Below are positions 7,211 to 15,334 of a stretch of 18,247 nt of DNA, piece after piece. The translations under genes and the position numbers were made by a program. The stretch lies in assembly GCA_964404395.1 (NCBI GenBank), contig CAYOKA010000044.1, forward strand, positions 1 through 18,247, given 5' to 3'. How positions within the stretch are numbered: position 1 is the first letter of the stretch; every line of letters begins with the position of its first letter. The notes under the pieces are model-generated. The model was given only the letters and a program-made list of their open reading frames with translations. It ran no database searches and was not told the origin of the DNA. This DNA is from JAAYBT01 sp964404395. GTDB lineage: Bacteria; Bacillota; Clostridia; Acetivibrionales; DTU013.

Positions 7211-10200
7211 ATGATGAAAGTAATAAGATGGACGTTAGCTATATGTATCATAGTAATTCTAGTATCAATGTCGAGTGTCGCTATGACAAAAGTGCAGGAC
7301 GTTGAAGGACATTGGGCAGAGGGTTCTTTCAATATGTGGATTGAGAAAGGCCTTATAAAGGGATTTCCAGACGGAACTTATAAACCGGAACATCCCATGA
7401 CTAGAGCCGAATTTTTTGTTTTATTGAATAGAGCGCTTAATTTACATAAAGCATCAATTGGTGATATCACAAGTAATGAATGGTTTTCACTTGATTTGTC
7501 AATTGCAAAAGAACAGGGATACCTTGAAGGTCTTCCCGAAGAGATACTTGAAGTAAGAGAGTATATAAGTAGACAAGAAGCTGTTAGTATACTTGGAAGA
7601 GCAATGCAGCTTTCTCCTGAAAAAAGTGTAGCTAGTAAATATAAGGATGAAGATTTAATTGCTGTATGGGCAAGAGATTATATAAGTGAGGCTACCAAAA
7701 GAGGCTATATTCAAGGATATGCCAATAATACATTTGGTCCAGAGAATAATATAATAAGAGCAGAAGTTGTGACAATACTCCATCGGGCGATCGGAGAATT
7801 ATATAATATAGAGGGTACTTACGGCCCAATATCTGGTACAGGAACTATCTCAGGGAATAGTACCATTAGTAAATCAAATGTGACGCTGAGAAATCTAACA
7901 ATTGAGGGCGACTTATACATTACTGAGGGTGTTGGCGATGGTACAGTTACCTTAGATGGGGTTACAGTACTAGGCGCTACTCATATAAGTGGTGGCAGTA
8001 AAGGTGTTTTTATAAAGGATTCTACAATTGGGGAAGTTGTAATTGATAAAACAAATACAAAAAAAATACATCTTATAGCACGAGGTAAAACAAAAATTGG
8101 GACTGTCCACATACAAAATAATGCGAAGCTAGAAGAGGAAGGTCTAACTGGAGCAGGTTTTAGAGATATAGTGTTAGAAGCTCCTGAGGGTGTAGACCTA
8201 ATATTAGGTGGAGATTTCAATAAAGTTGAACTCAAGGCTTCTTTATCAAGGCTTTCAATTTTAAAGGGAAGTTATATTAAATTGTTAGAAACCAATGCAA
8301 AGGATGCTGCTATTAATATAGATAAATCTGTTGAAATAGATACATTAACAGTGAATAATTCTATGAAGCAAACAGGCAAATGCACAATTAGAACTGCCAA
8401 CATTAATGCAAGCAATGTTTTAATTGAAGGAATTACGGAAGAAGTGAATAAGGCATCAGGTCTTCAAAATGTCATAATTCCTAAACCAGCTGCACCAAGT
8501 ACAAGTGGAGGCGAAGGTGGAGGAGGAACAGGTGGTAGTGGTGGAGGCAATAACGGTGGTGGGAGAAAAACTGGGGATATTATCGAAGTCAAAGGAATAG
8601 GTGATATTACGGTAGCCTATGGTACACGAATAGAAGAAATAGAGTTTCCAAATAAAGTCGAAGTAACATTAGATGATAGCACAACAAAAAACATAGCGGT
8701 AGCATGGGATAATGGAACACCACCATATGATGAAACTACAGCAGGAACATATGAATTTGCTGGAACATTGACCTTAGCAGAAGGCATAAAAAATACTGAT
8801 GGTCTAAAAGCAAAGGTAAATATAGTGGTAGCTGCAGAAAGGGTGTCAGTAGAAAAAGTAGATTCTTTAAATAATATTTTGGTAGGAATAGGAACACCAT
8901 TAAATGAAGTTGTTTTCCCGACTAGTGTTACTATCAATTTGAGCGATGGCACATCAAGAAGTGTTGGAGTTTCTTGGGGTGAGGATCCAAACATCCCATA
9001 CAATGGGTCTTTAGATGGATACTATCCATTTACAGGTGTATTAATTCTTCCAGTAGAAATTGATAATCCCAGTAATTTAACAGCACTAGTTTATATAAAT
9101 GTAAAATCCCAATTTTCTATAACATCTGTCAAGCCTATAAGTAATATAGAGGTAGAGAGAGGAACTCCATTTGAAGAGATTGGCTTGCCTGAAACAGTTG
9201 AAGTCACACTAGATTATTTTAATGTCGAGAGTGTAGATGTAAATTGGAATCTAGGAACAACTTCTTATGATCAGAATCAGACTGGTAGGTATGAATTTAC
9301 AGGTGATTTTAAACTCCCTGATAATATGGCTAACCCTAATAATCTTAATGCTTTAGTGAAGGTAATGGTTTATAATCCAATCGATATAGATTATATTGAA
9401 AATATTGATCCAAACCCAGATACACCACTAAATACTTCTCCAGGCATAAGTATATTTGAGTTCGACAGTAAAAATGAATGGATACTATCAGATACGGCTA
9501 TGGTTCAAATAGATTCAAACAATTATATATCTGGCACAGGCTCTACAAATATATCACCAGTAGCTCCTATATTTAATGGTCAAGATTACTATGTAAGTGC
9601 GTTGACAAGCGGAGACTTAGGAACAAGGCTAACGGATATGGATAATATTGAGTTTAACATTTACATACCAGAGAAAGGCCAAATTGAATATATATTAATA
9701 AAGTTCTATACAGATCAATGGGGTAGTATTTTCTATGAAAATGGAATAGGCGACTGGGAACTTACTTCAGGATGGAATAAAATTCGCAGATCTGAGAAGG
9801 ATTTTATATTTAGAGATAGCTCTAGTGGATCCAATAGTATGAGTAGAACTAAATCAAAGAACAGCGTAGGTGACAACGATCCTAGAGCAATTCTTCAAGA
9901 GAAGATCGATTATATGGATAATTTCCTTACATTAGAAAGAGAAAGGCAACTTACAGAAAGCATAAAGATGCGAAATATGGAATCAACCGCCACGGGATTA
10001 GCTTCCACTGATTCCTGGGCTAGTGTTAACAGAATGGAAGTTTTTGTAGTATCTAAAGGCGGCACTCCAAGTATAAATATAGATAAGATAGCCATAAATA
10101 CTAGGGGAAAGGCCAAAGTCTTATTTACATTTGATGATGCTTGGTTGAGTGTTCTCGAAAAAGCATATCCAATAATGAGTCAAAGCAATTTCAAGGGTAC

Positions 10201-10816
10201 AACCTGGGTTAATAAGGAGGCAGTTTTAGGAGGCTGGAATGACGGTGGATTCATGAATGTAGATGACCTGCATGAGCTACATAATGCTGGTTGGGATATA
10301 GGAAACCACACTGCAGATCACCCTGATGATGAAAGCCAATTAACAGAAGAAGAATTAAAAGAGACTTATTTAGATAATCAGAATTTCATTCAAGACAATG
10401 GATGGGATAGAGGAGCCGGGCATGTGTGCTATCCATCCGGGAGCTTTAGTGATTCTTTGATAAATATACTGCAGGAAATCGGCGTAAAGACCGCTAGAAC
10501 TACAGTTTATGGTATTGAACCTACTCCAGTATCAAATATCTATAAGCTTAAGTGTATCGCTGTGGGCAGGGATACTGATTTGAATAAATATGTTATGTTT
10601 GAAATCGATAGAGCAATTGAAACTGGTTCTACCCTATTCTTTATGTTCCACAGGGTCGAAGATGAGCCAGAAGCTGATGATGGTGGTGAAAACTATGGTC
10701 AGATAGCAGTTTCTACAGATAACTTCCAAAGAATAGTAGATTATATTGACAGCCTTCGTGACCAAATTGATGTAGTTACTATCAGCGAGTGGTATGAAGC
10801 CTACATGGATGAATAG
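7211..10816 (+). CDS. SLH-anchored multidomain polysaccharide deacetylase (NodB/CE4), PelA-deacetylase-like
   Basis: 1201 aa from ATG 7211. Signal peptide 1-24. Three SLH repeats at about 27-80, 88-140 and 148-200, which would bind secondary cell-wall polymer. Only the first keeps the exact T-R-A-E core; the others read S-R-Q-E and I-R-A-E. Residues 205-425 are rich in short Thr/Ser/Ile strands and look like a beta-helix. A Gly/Ser linker spans 432-451. Three Ig-like repeats of about 85 aa follow (456-541, 543-632, 634-720). Residues 745-965 look like a carbohydrate-binding jelly roll, interrupted at about 866-934. The NodB domain (968-1200) has T973-F-D975-D976, H1033-T-A-D-H1037 as metal ligands, Y1074-P-S-G1077 and H1147. 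It should remove N-acetyl groups from a surface polysaccharide. Position beside pelDEFG makes Pel the likely substrate, replacing the pelA deacetylase gene. That link is inferred from context. Confidence 0.9.
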   Translation: MMKVIRWTLAICIIVILVSMSSVAMTKVQDVEGHWAEGSFNMWIEKGLIKGFPDGTYKPEHPMTRAEFFVLLNRALNLHKASIGDITSNEWFSLDLSIAKEQGYLEGLPEEILEVREYISRQEAVSILGRAMQLSPEKSVASKYKDEDLIAVWARDYISEATKRGYIQGYANNTFGPENNIIRAEVVTILHRAIGELYNIEGTYGPISGTGTISGNSTISKSNVTLRNLTIEGDLYITEGVGDGTVTLDGVTVLGATHISGGSKGVFIKDSTIGEVVIDKTNTKKIHLIARGKTKIGTVHIQNNAKLEEEGLTGAGFRDIVLEAPEGVDLILGGDFNKVELKASLSRLSILKGSYIKLLETNAKDAAINIDKSVEIDTLTVNNSMKQTGKCTIRTANINASNVLIEGITEEVNKASGLQNVIIPKPAAPSTSGGEGGGGTGGSGGGNNGGGRKTGDIIEVKGIGDITVAYGTRIEEIEFPNKVEVTLDDSTTKNIAVAWDNGTPPYDETTAGTYEFAGTLTLAEGIKNTDGLKAKVNIVVAAERVSVEKVDSLNNILVGIGTPLNEVVFPTSVTINLSDGTSRSVGVSWGEDPNIPYNGSLDGYYPFTGVLILPVEIDNPSNLTALVYINVKSQFSITSVKPISNIEVERGTPFEEIGLPETVEVTLDYFNVESVDVNWNLGTTSYDQNQTGRYEFTGDFKLPDNMANPNNLNALVKVMVYNPIDIDYIENIDPNPDTPLNTSPGISIFEFDSKNEWILSDTAMVQIDSNNYISGTGSTNISPVAPIFNGQDYYVSALTSGDLGTRLTDMDNIEFNIYIPEKGQIEYILIKFYTDQWGSIFYENGIGDWELTSGWNKIRRSEKDFIFRDSSSGSNSMSRTKSKNSVGDNDPRAILQEKIDYMDNFLTLERERQLTESIKMRNMESTATGLASTDSWASVNRMEVFVVSKGGTPSINIDKIAINTRGKAKVLFTFDDAWLSVLEKAYPIMSQSNFKGTTWVNKEAVLGGWNDGGFMNVDDLHELHNAGWDIGNHTADHPDDESQLTEEELKETYLDNQNFIQDNGWDRGAGHVCYPSGSFSDSLINILQEIGVKTARTTVYGIEPTPVSNIYKLKCIAVGRDTDLNKYVMFEIDRAIETGSTLFFMFHRVEDEPEADDGGENYGQIAVSTDNFQRIVDYIDSLRDQIDVVTISEWYEAYMDE

Positions 10817-10841
10817 TAAAAGAATTGTATTATATTAAAAG

Positions 10842-10871
10842 CGCAGGTAAGGGCAAAAGCCATTACCTGCG
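10842..10871. terminator. Bidirectional intrinsic terminator between convergent genes
   Basis: A hairpin with a 13-bp stem (12 pairs plus one G-A mismatch) and an AAAA loop: left arm CGCAGGTAAGGGC (10842-10854), right arm GCCATTACCTGCG (10859-10871). It lies exactly between the deacetylase stop (10816) and the stop of the leftward gene (10881). On the minus strand the stem is followed by TTTTAATAT; on the plus strand by the weaker TTAATT. It should serve both genes, more strongly leftward. Confidence 0.8.
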
Positions 10872-10880
10872 TTAATTCAC

Positions 10881-12287
10881 TTATTCCGATGTTTTACTTA
10901 TAATCACCTGATCTAGAATATATCTTCCATCGGTTCTTCTATTCTCTATAGCCAAGTCAATAGAAGGTTCATTATTAGCAGGATTAAGTATACTGATGCA
11001 AAGACTGTATTTACCATCGTTTAATTCTAAGGGTATATCAATTGAACCATTGACAATCTTTATTCCTGGAAGCCAACTACTAATACTTTCGGAAAGTGCA
11101 GTCTTAAAAACAATATTGCTATTTTTATCTGCTAGAGAAAGCTCTAGAGGCCAGTCGTAATAAAATGGAGCAACGCCTTTGTTTTCTATAGTGAGCTCAA
11201 TTGGCAGTGTAGTTCCAGCTTTAGTTCTTGATGGATGCTTTACTGAATTTATTATAAACCTGTAACCCATTTTATTTAGAAGAAGGTCGAAATTATCTTG
11301 TAGTTTGCCTCCAGATGGTTGATAGGCCGGGCAAGCGGGGCCAAGCCAGCTCGTGTGACTATCAGCGATTTGCTGTAGAGTGTTTTCAATATATTCATCT
11401 TCAAAGCTAAGCATTCCGGGAGGATTTGCTACTTCGCCTCCTGATGGGGCAGATTGCCAATAATCTATCATAGGAGGTTGATTGACCCCTGCTAAATAAT
11501 CAAAGTAGCCATCACTTATGTGGGATATGAAATAATCATAGGTTTGATTAATGTTACCGAAGGAGTCATTATATAAACCTAAATTGTTTTCTTTCGCGAT
11601 GGTAAATGGTCTTCTCATAACTAAAAACTTGTTAGTGAATGAGGTTAGATAATGATCCACATATTGATCACTTACCTCTATAGGCGGAAATGGTATAGAC
11701 AGTGTTTGATCCTGTTTTGTATGCCACTCTCCCCAGTGTCCAACGCTTCCAAGGGCGATTAGGTGAATCAGTGAATCATCATTATAACGTGAAGCTAGTG
11801 ATTCAATAAGTTTTTGGTGGTAGTCAATAAGTATCGGATTACTGTAATTAGGACTAAAGCCTGAACCATAATCCGTATCATACCATATTCCATCACCATC
11901 AATTTCTTGATATAACCAATCGGGAATGTCCATATGTTTTTTATTGCTGGGGAAATCCATATTTAATCGAAAAATAATATTAACTCTTTTGCTACGCCAA
12001 TGATCAAACTGATATTTATTCTCGAGTAATTGAAAAGCATACTGTTCTTTTATAGGTTCTAACTCTCTCCAAGTAGTATTTATGTATACAAGTCTGTGAG
12101 GTTGGGCGTATGGGCCACCCTCTGCACTTGGTGCCCAACCCATATAAGGGTTGTTGAGGGTGTCTTTGATTGCTTTGGGGTAAAAGGGTTCGCTTTTGTT
12201 AAGAGACTGTGATATTTGAAGAGATAAAAGGACTGTGATAAAAATAGTTAGAAGCATGATAAGCTTCTTGCCATATTTATAAAGCAT
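10881..12287 (-). CDS. DUF4832-type secreted glycosidase-like protein
   Basis: 468 aa. Residues 1-28 are a signal peptide or membrane anchor with no lipobox Cys, so it should act outside the membrane. N46-P-Y-M-G-W51, W73-R-E-L-E77 and the following helices match the DUF4874/DUF4832 TIM-barrel pattern. Two acidic residues sit where a retaining clan-A glycosidase would carry its catalytic pair: E187 in G183-H-W-G-E-W-H189 and E285 in G283-G-E285. The C-terminal 345-465 stretch, with N369-K-G-V-A-P374, looks like an Ig-like domain. No member I recall has a firmly assigned reaction, so hydrolase activity is inferred. It converges on the deacetylase and diverges from pelD; the locus lacks a GH166 PelA hydrolase, so this is a candidate substitute. 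GGAGG lies about 12 nt before the ATG, which is long; no better start is visible. Confidence 0.78.
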   Translation of the reverse strand: MLYKYGKKLIMLLTIFITVLLSLQISQSLNKSEPFYPKAIKDTLNNPYMGWAPSAEGGPYAQPHRLVYINTTWRELEPIKEQYAFQLLENKYQFDHWRSKRVNIIFRLNMDFPSNKKHMDIPDWLYQEIDGDGIWYDTDYGSGFSPNYSNPILIDYHQKLIESLASRYNDDSLIHLIALGSVGHWGEWHTKQDQTLSIPFPPIEVSDQYVDHYLTSFTNKFLVMRRPFTIAKENNLGLYNDSFGNINQTYDYFISHISDGYFDYLAGVNQPPMIDYWQSAPSGGEVANPPGMLSFEDEYIENTLQQIADSHTSWLGPACPAYQPSGGKLQDNFDLLLNKMGYRFIINSVKHPSRTKAGTTLPIELTIENKGVAPFYYDWPLELSLADKNSNIVFKTALSESISSWLPGIKIVNGSIDIPLELNDGKYSLCISILNPANNEPSIDLAIENRRTDGRYILDQVIISKTSE

Positions 12288-12448
12288 AATAAATAAAATC
12301 CTCCAGTAAAAGTCTTATCTATTTACATATTAGTATGCACATTTTTTAAGTGAATAGAACAGCATTTATGTAATGAAAATAGTGATGAAAGTAGTTACTC
12401 GCACATATTATAAATGAAGAAATCAGTAAAGTGTAGGGGGATAATTCT

Positions 12449-14365
12449 GTGAATATACTAATAACTGGAGGGTTCGGTTTCATAGGTTCACATGTAGCAG
12501 AGAAGTTCTACCAAGAAGGACATGATATATATATTATAGACAATTTATCTACTGGTAATATTCAAAACATAAATTTTAAGCATGTTTTTTTTCAGCTTGA
12601 TATCGAAAACCCCAAATGCGAGGAGATATTCAAACGTTTCAAGTTTGATACTGTTATCAATCTTGCAGCGCAAATTAGTGTAACAAATTCTTTAAATAAT
12701 CCTTATGAGGATACTCGATCTAATATTCTTGGATTAACTAACATGCTTCAACTTTCCAAAAAATATGGAGTTAAAAATTTTATATTTGCCTCGTCTGCAG
12801 CTGTATACGGAAATAATCAGAAGGTACCACTAACGGAGGATGATGATGTTGACCCTCTATCTCCTTATGGTATGAGTAAGTTGATGGGAGAATTTTATTG
12901 TAAAAAATGGAATAGCATATATGGACTGAATACCACCTGTTTTAGATTTTCTAATGTTTATGGACCAAGACAAGGAACTAAAGGTGAGGGAGGGGTTATT
13001 TCCATTTTTTTAGAAAATCTAGTTAAAGGAAACGAAATAGTAGTCTTTGGGGATGGCAATCAGACAAGAGATTTCATTTATGTTAAGGATGTGGCAGAAG
13101 GAATTTATAGGGCATTTGATAAAGGGATTTCTGGAGTATTTAATCTTTCAACCGAAAAAGAAAGCAGTATAAACGATATACTAAAAATACTTGATATTTA
13201 CAATCCAATTAAAGAATTACATTTTACTGACCCTCGAAAAGGAGATATTAAGTTTTCTTGCCTTGATAATACAAACTTAAGAAGCAAGCTTAATTGGAGA
13301 CCACATTATTCACTTGAACAAGGATTAAGAAAAACATATACATGGTATGTTGAGGAATATAAAGTTAAGTATGAAAGCTCTAGAAAAGACGATAATAGAT
13401 CTTCTAATTCAATTATGGAAAGGTTCTGGCGAAGTATAAAAAGAAAAATGGGTTTTCTCCCATATTTAGAGAATATTTTAGTTTTTACTCTTGTATCTTT
13501 TTTAACTATCTTTTTTCAGCACACGTCATTTGATAATATTATTGATTTCAAAATTATATATATTGTAATTATGGGTGCTATACATGGTCTCAAACAGGCA
13601 GTGTTGGCTTCAGTACTTTCGTGTAGCTTATATATATACCTGCACCTCCAACAAGGCAAGAGTTTATTCACTATATTAGAAGGTACTAAGGACTTACTGG
13701 TACTTTCTGTTTGTATGCTTATCGGTATTATAGTAGGATATATTGTCGATAGTAAGAATGTGGAGATTAAAGAGAAAAGCAATATGTTAGAAGCTGAAAA
13801 AGAGAAGTACGGATTTCTGAACAGAATTCATGAAGCGACACTCTTAGTCAAGGAAGAACTAGGTGAACAGGTTATTAGTAATCAGGATAGCTATGGTAAG
13901 GTTTATTCTATATTAATGCAGATAGATAGCAATGATCCTTTAAAAGTATTTTCAGGGGGAATTACTGCACTTGAAGATATTATGAAATCAAATAACGTAT
14001 CGATTTATAGCTTAAAGGAATCCAAGTCTGTGGCAGTTCTTAGTGCTAAATCTCAAAGAAAAGATTTGATATTACCTAATACTATAAAGGTAAAAGATAG
14101 GGGTGATATTTACAAGGTCATCAAAACTAAGGATACCTTTATAAATAGAGAATTTGCACCTGATTTGCCCATAATGTCGGCACCCATTATAGTAAATGAT
14201 GAAGTAGTAGCAGTAGCTTCTATCTACTTTGTAGATTTTGATAATCTAACCCTCCACCGCCAAAATATCTTCAATATAGTTGTTAAATTAATTTCGCATT
14301 CATTAGAAAAGGCCTATAAGTATCAAGCCGCTCTAGTAGGCGGGCTAATTAATTATTCAATGTAA
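12449..14365 (+). CDS. pelD: Fusion of UDP-GlcNAc/GalNAc C4-epimerase (PelX-like) with PelD membrane and GAF domains
   Basis: 638 aa. Residues 1-305 are a GalE-type extended SDR: NAD loop G7-G-F-G-F-I-G13, catalytic S115-S116 and Y140-x-x-x-K144, with D208-F-I-Y-V-K-D214. Aligned without gaps to the E. coli GalE end, gatekeeper Tyr299 falls on Ser270 here; a small residue at that site admits N-acetylated sugars. After a polar linker (306-335), residues 337-434 are strongly hydrophobic, about four transmembrane helices, then a charged coiled coil (435-470) and a GAF domain (475-625). This second half matches PelD, the inner-membrane scaffold for Pel synthesis. The protein stops right after GAF, so the degenerate GGDEF with its RxxD c-di-GMP site is missing. 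GTG start with AGGGGG 8 nt upstream. A weak -10 (TATTAT, 12406-12411) precedes it. First gene of the pelD-E-F-G operon. Confidence 0.9.
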   Translation: MNILITGGFGFIGSHVAEKFYQEGHDIYIIDNLSTGNIQNINFKHVFFQLDIENPKCEEIFKRFKFDTVINLAAQISVTNSLNNPYEDTRSNILGLTNMLQLSKKYGVKNFIFASSAAVYGNNQKVPLTEDDDVDPLSPYGMSKLMGEFYCKKWNSIYGLNTTCFRFSNVYGPRQGTKGEGGVISIFLENLVKGNEIVVFGDGNQTRDFIYVKDVAEGIYRAFDKGISGVFNLSTEKESSINDILKILDIYNPIKELHFTDPRKGDIKFSCLDNTNLRSKLNWRPHYSLEQGLRKTYTWYVEEYKVKYESSRKDDNRSSNSIMERFWRSIKRKMGFLPYLENILVFTLVSFLTIFFQHTSFDNIIDFKIIYIVIMGAIHGLKQAVLASVLSCSLYIYLHLQQGKSLFTILEGTKDLLVLSVCMLIGIIVGYIVDSKNVEIKEKSNMLEAEKEKYGFLNRIHEATLLVKEELGEQVISNQDSYGKVYSILMQIDSNDPLKVFSGGITALEDIMKSNNVSIYSLKESKSVAVLSAKSQRKDLILPNTIKVKDRGDIYKVIKTKDTFINREFAPDLPIMSAPIIVNDEVVAVASIYFVDFDNLTLHRQNIFNIVVKLISHSLEKAYKYQAALVGGLINYSM

Positions 14366-14402
14366 GCAGAATTAGGTGGTCTTAGAGCAAAATAGTTTTC
14401 AC

Positions 14403-14408
14403 GGAGGG
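14403..14408 (+). promoter_or_regulatory. Ribosome binding site that fixes the pelE start
   Basis: GGAGGG lies 6 nt before the ATG at 14415. The frame is open back to a GTG at 14376, but that codon has no comparable box and would put a polar extension before the first membrane helix. Confidence 0.75.
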
Positions 14409-14414
14409 CTTTAT

Positions 14415-15317
14415 ATGCATGTATTAATTCTTATTCATTTGATAATAAGTTTTATATATTTCTTTTGCTGGTTTAATATAAATAAGCAGGAAAGCATTTT
14501 TAGGTTTGCAATTGCACTGTTTTTACCATTGGTAGGATATATACTATTTCTCAGTCTTTGGCTTATGGATAAACTCACTATAAACAAAGATAGCTCACAA
14601 CTTTTATTTATCAATGAAAGTGATAATAAGCCACTGGATGAAAAAATTAATTACTTTGATATTAATAAAGAGCTAAATTTGATACCAATGGAAGAAGCTT
14701 TGCTTATAAACAATTATCATACAATAAGAAAGATGATTCTTGGGATAATAAGCGATGATATGGGGAGATACCCGCAAGTTCTCAAAAATGCTTTAAGCAA
14801 TAAGGATTCAGAAACTTCGCATTATGCCGCAACAGCTATTGTTGAATTAAGACGAAAAAAAACACTGTTGTATCAAACGTGGTCGAATAATTATAAAGCA
14901 AATGGAAGTAATCAAGATGTGTTGCTCAGCTATGCTAATGCACTAAGTGAATGTCTACATAGCGATGTTTTAGATGAATCTAATTACAAAAATATTAGTA
15001 GCATTTATAGAATTATTTTGAAACAATTACTAGATTTTTATGTACTTGAACAAAAGTATTATGTAGATAAGATTTCTTATGATATAGAAGATGGGGATTA
15101 TTTATCAGCATTGATCTTTTCTGAAAAATTTATAAATGAGTATCCCAAAAATGAAGAACCTTATTTATTGTATATGAAGCTTTACTATCTACTGGGAGAA
15201 GCCTCAAATTTCTATGGAATGTTAGAGAGGCTAGAAGATACTTCAATAGTTCTTACAAGAAAAGCTTGGAGTACTATAAAATTTTGGAGGATAGAAAATG
15301 AAGGAAATTATTTATAA
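14415..15317 (+). CDS. pelE: PelE-like membrane protein of Pel polysaccharide synthesis
   Basis: 300 aa. Two transmembrane helices (about 3-20 and 31-52) separated by a short charged loop, then a cytoplasmic helical part. Residues 89-150 include P91-M-E-E-A-L and D131-S-E-T-S-H-Y-A-A139, which I recall as typical of PelE homologues in Gram-positive pel loci. Residues 205-295 have the spacing of TPR-like helix pairs, such as D228-Y-L-S-A and Y243-P-K-N. PelE in Pseudomonas is an inner-membrane TPR protein that works with PelD, PelF and PelG, probably as a scaffold. It starts 49 bp after pelD and ends 17 bp before pelF, clearly in one operon. Identification rests partly on position; TPR-type sequences diverge fast. 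Confidence 0.85.
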   Translation: MHVLILIHLIISFIYFFCWFNINKQESIFRFAIALFLPLVGYILFLSLWLMDKLTINKDSSQLLFINESDNKPLDEKINYFDINKELNLIPMEEALLINNYHTIRKMILGIISDDMGRYPQVLKNALSNKDSETSHYAATAIVELRRKKTLLYQTWSNNYKANGSNQDVLLSYANALSECLHSDVLDESNYKNISSIYRIILKQLLDFYVLEQKYYVDKISYDIEDGDYLSALIFSEKFINEYPKNEEPYLLYMKLYYLLGEASNFYGMLERLEDTSIVLTRKAWSTIKFWRIENEGNYL

Positions 15318-15334
15318 AAATTGGAGTTGAATTG

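Noticed and set aside
12288..12448. c-di-GMP riboswitch upstream of pelD
   Set aside because: The 161-bp gap is AT-rich and shows none of the conserved GEMM riboswitch segments or a P1/P2/P3 stem set.
14366..14414. Frameshifted GGDEF remnant after PelD
   Set aside because: Only 49 bp separate the stop from pelE, and pelE begins at once with its own strong ribosome binding site. The domain is absent, not broken.
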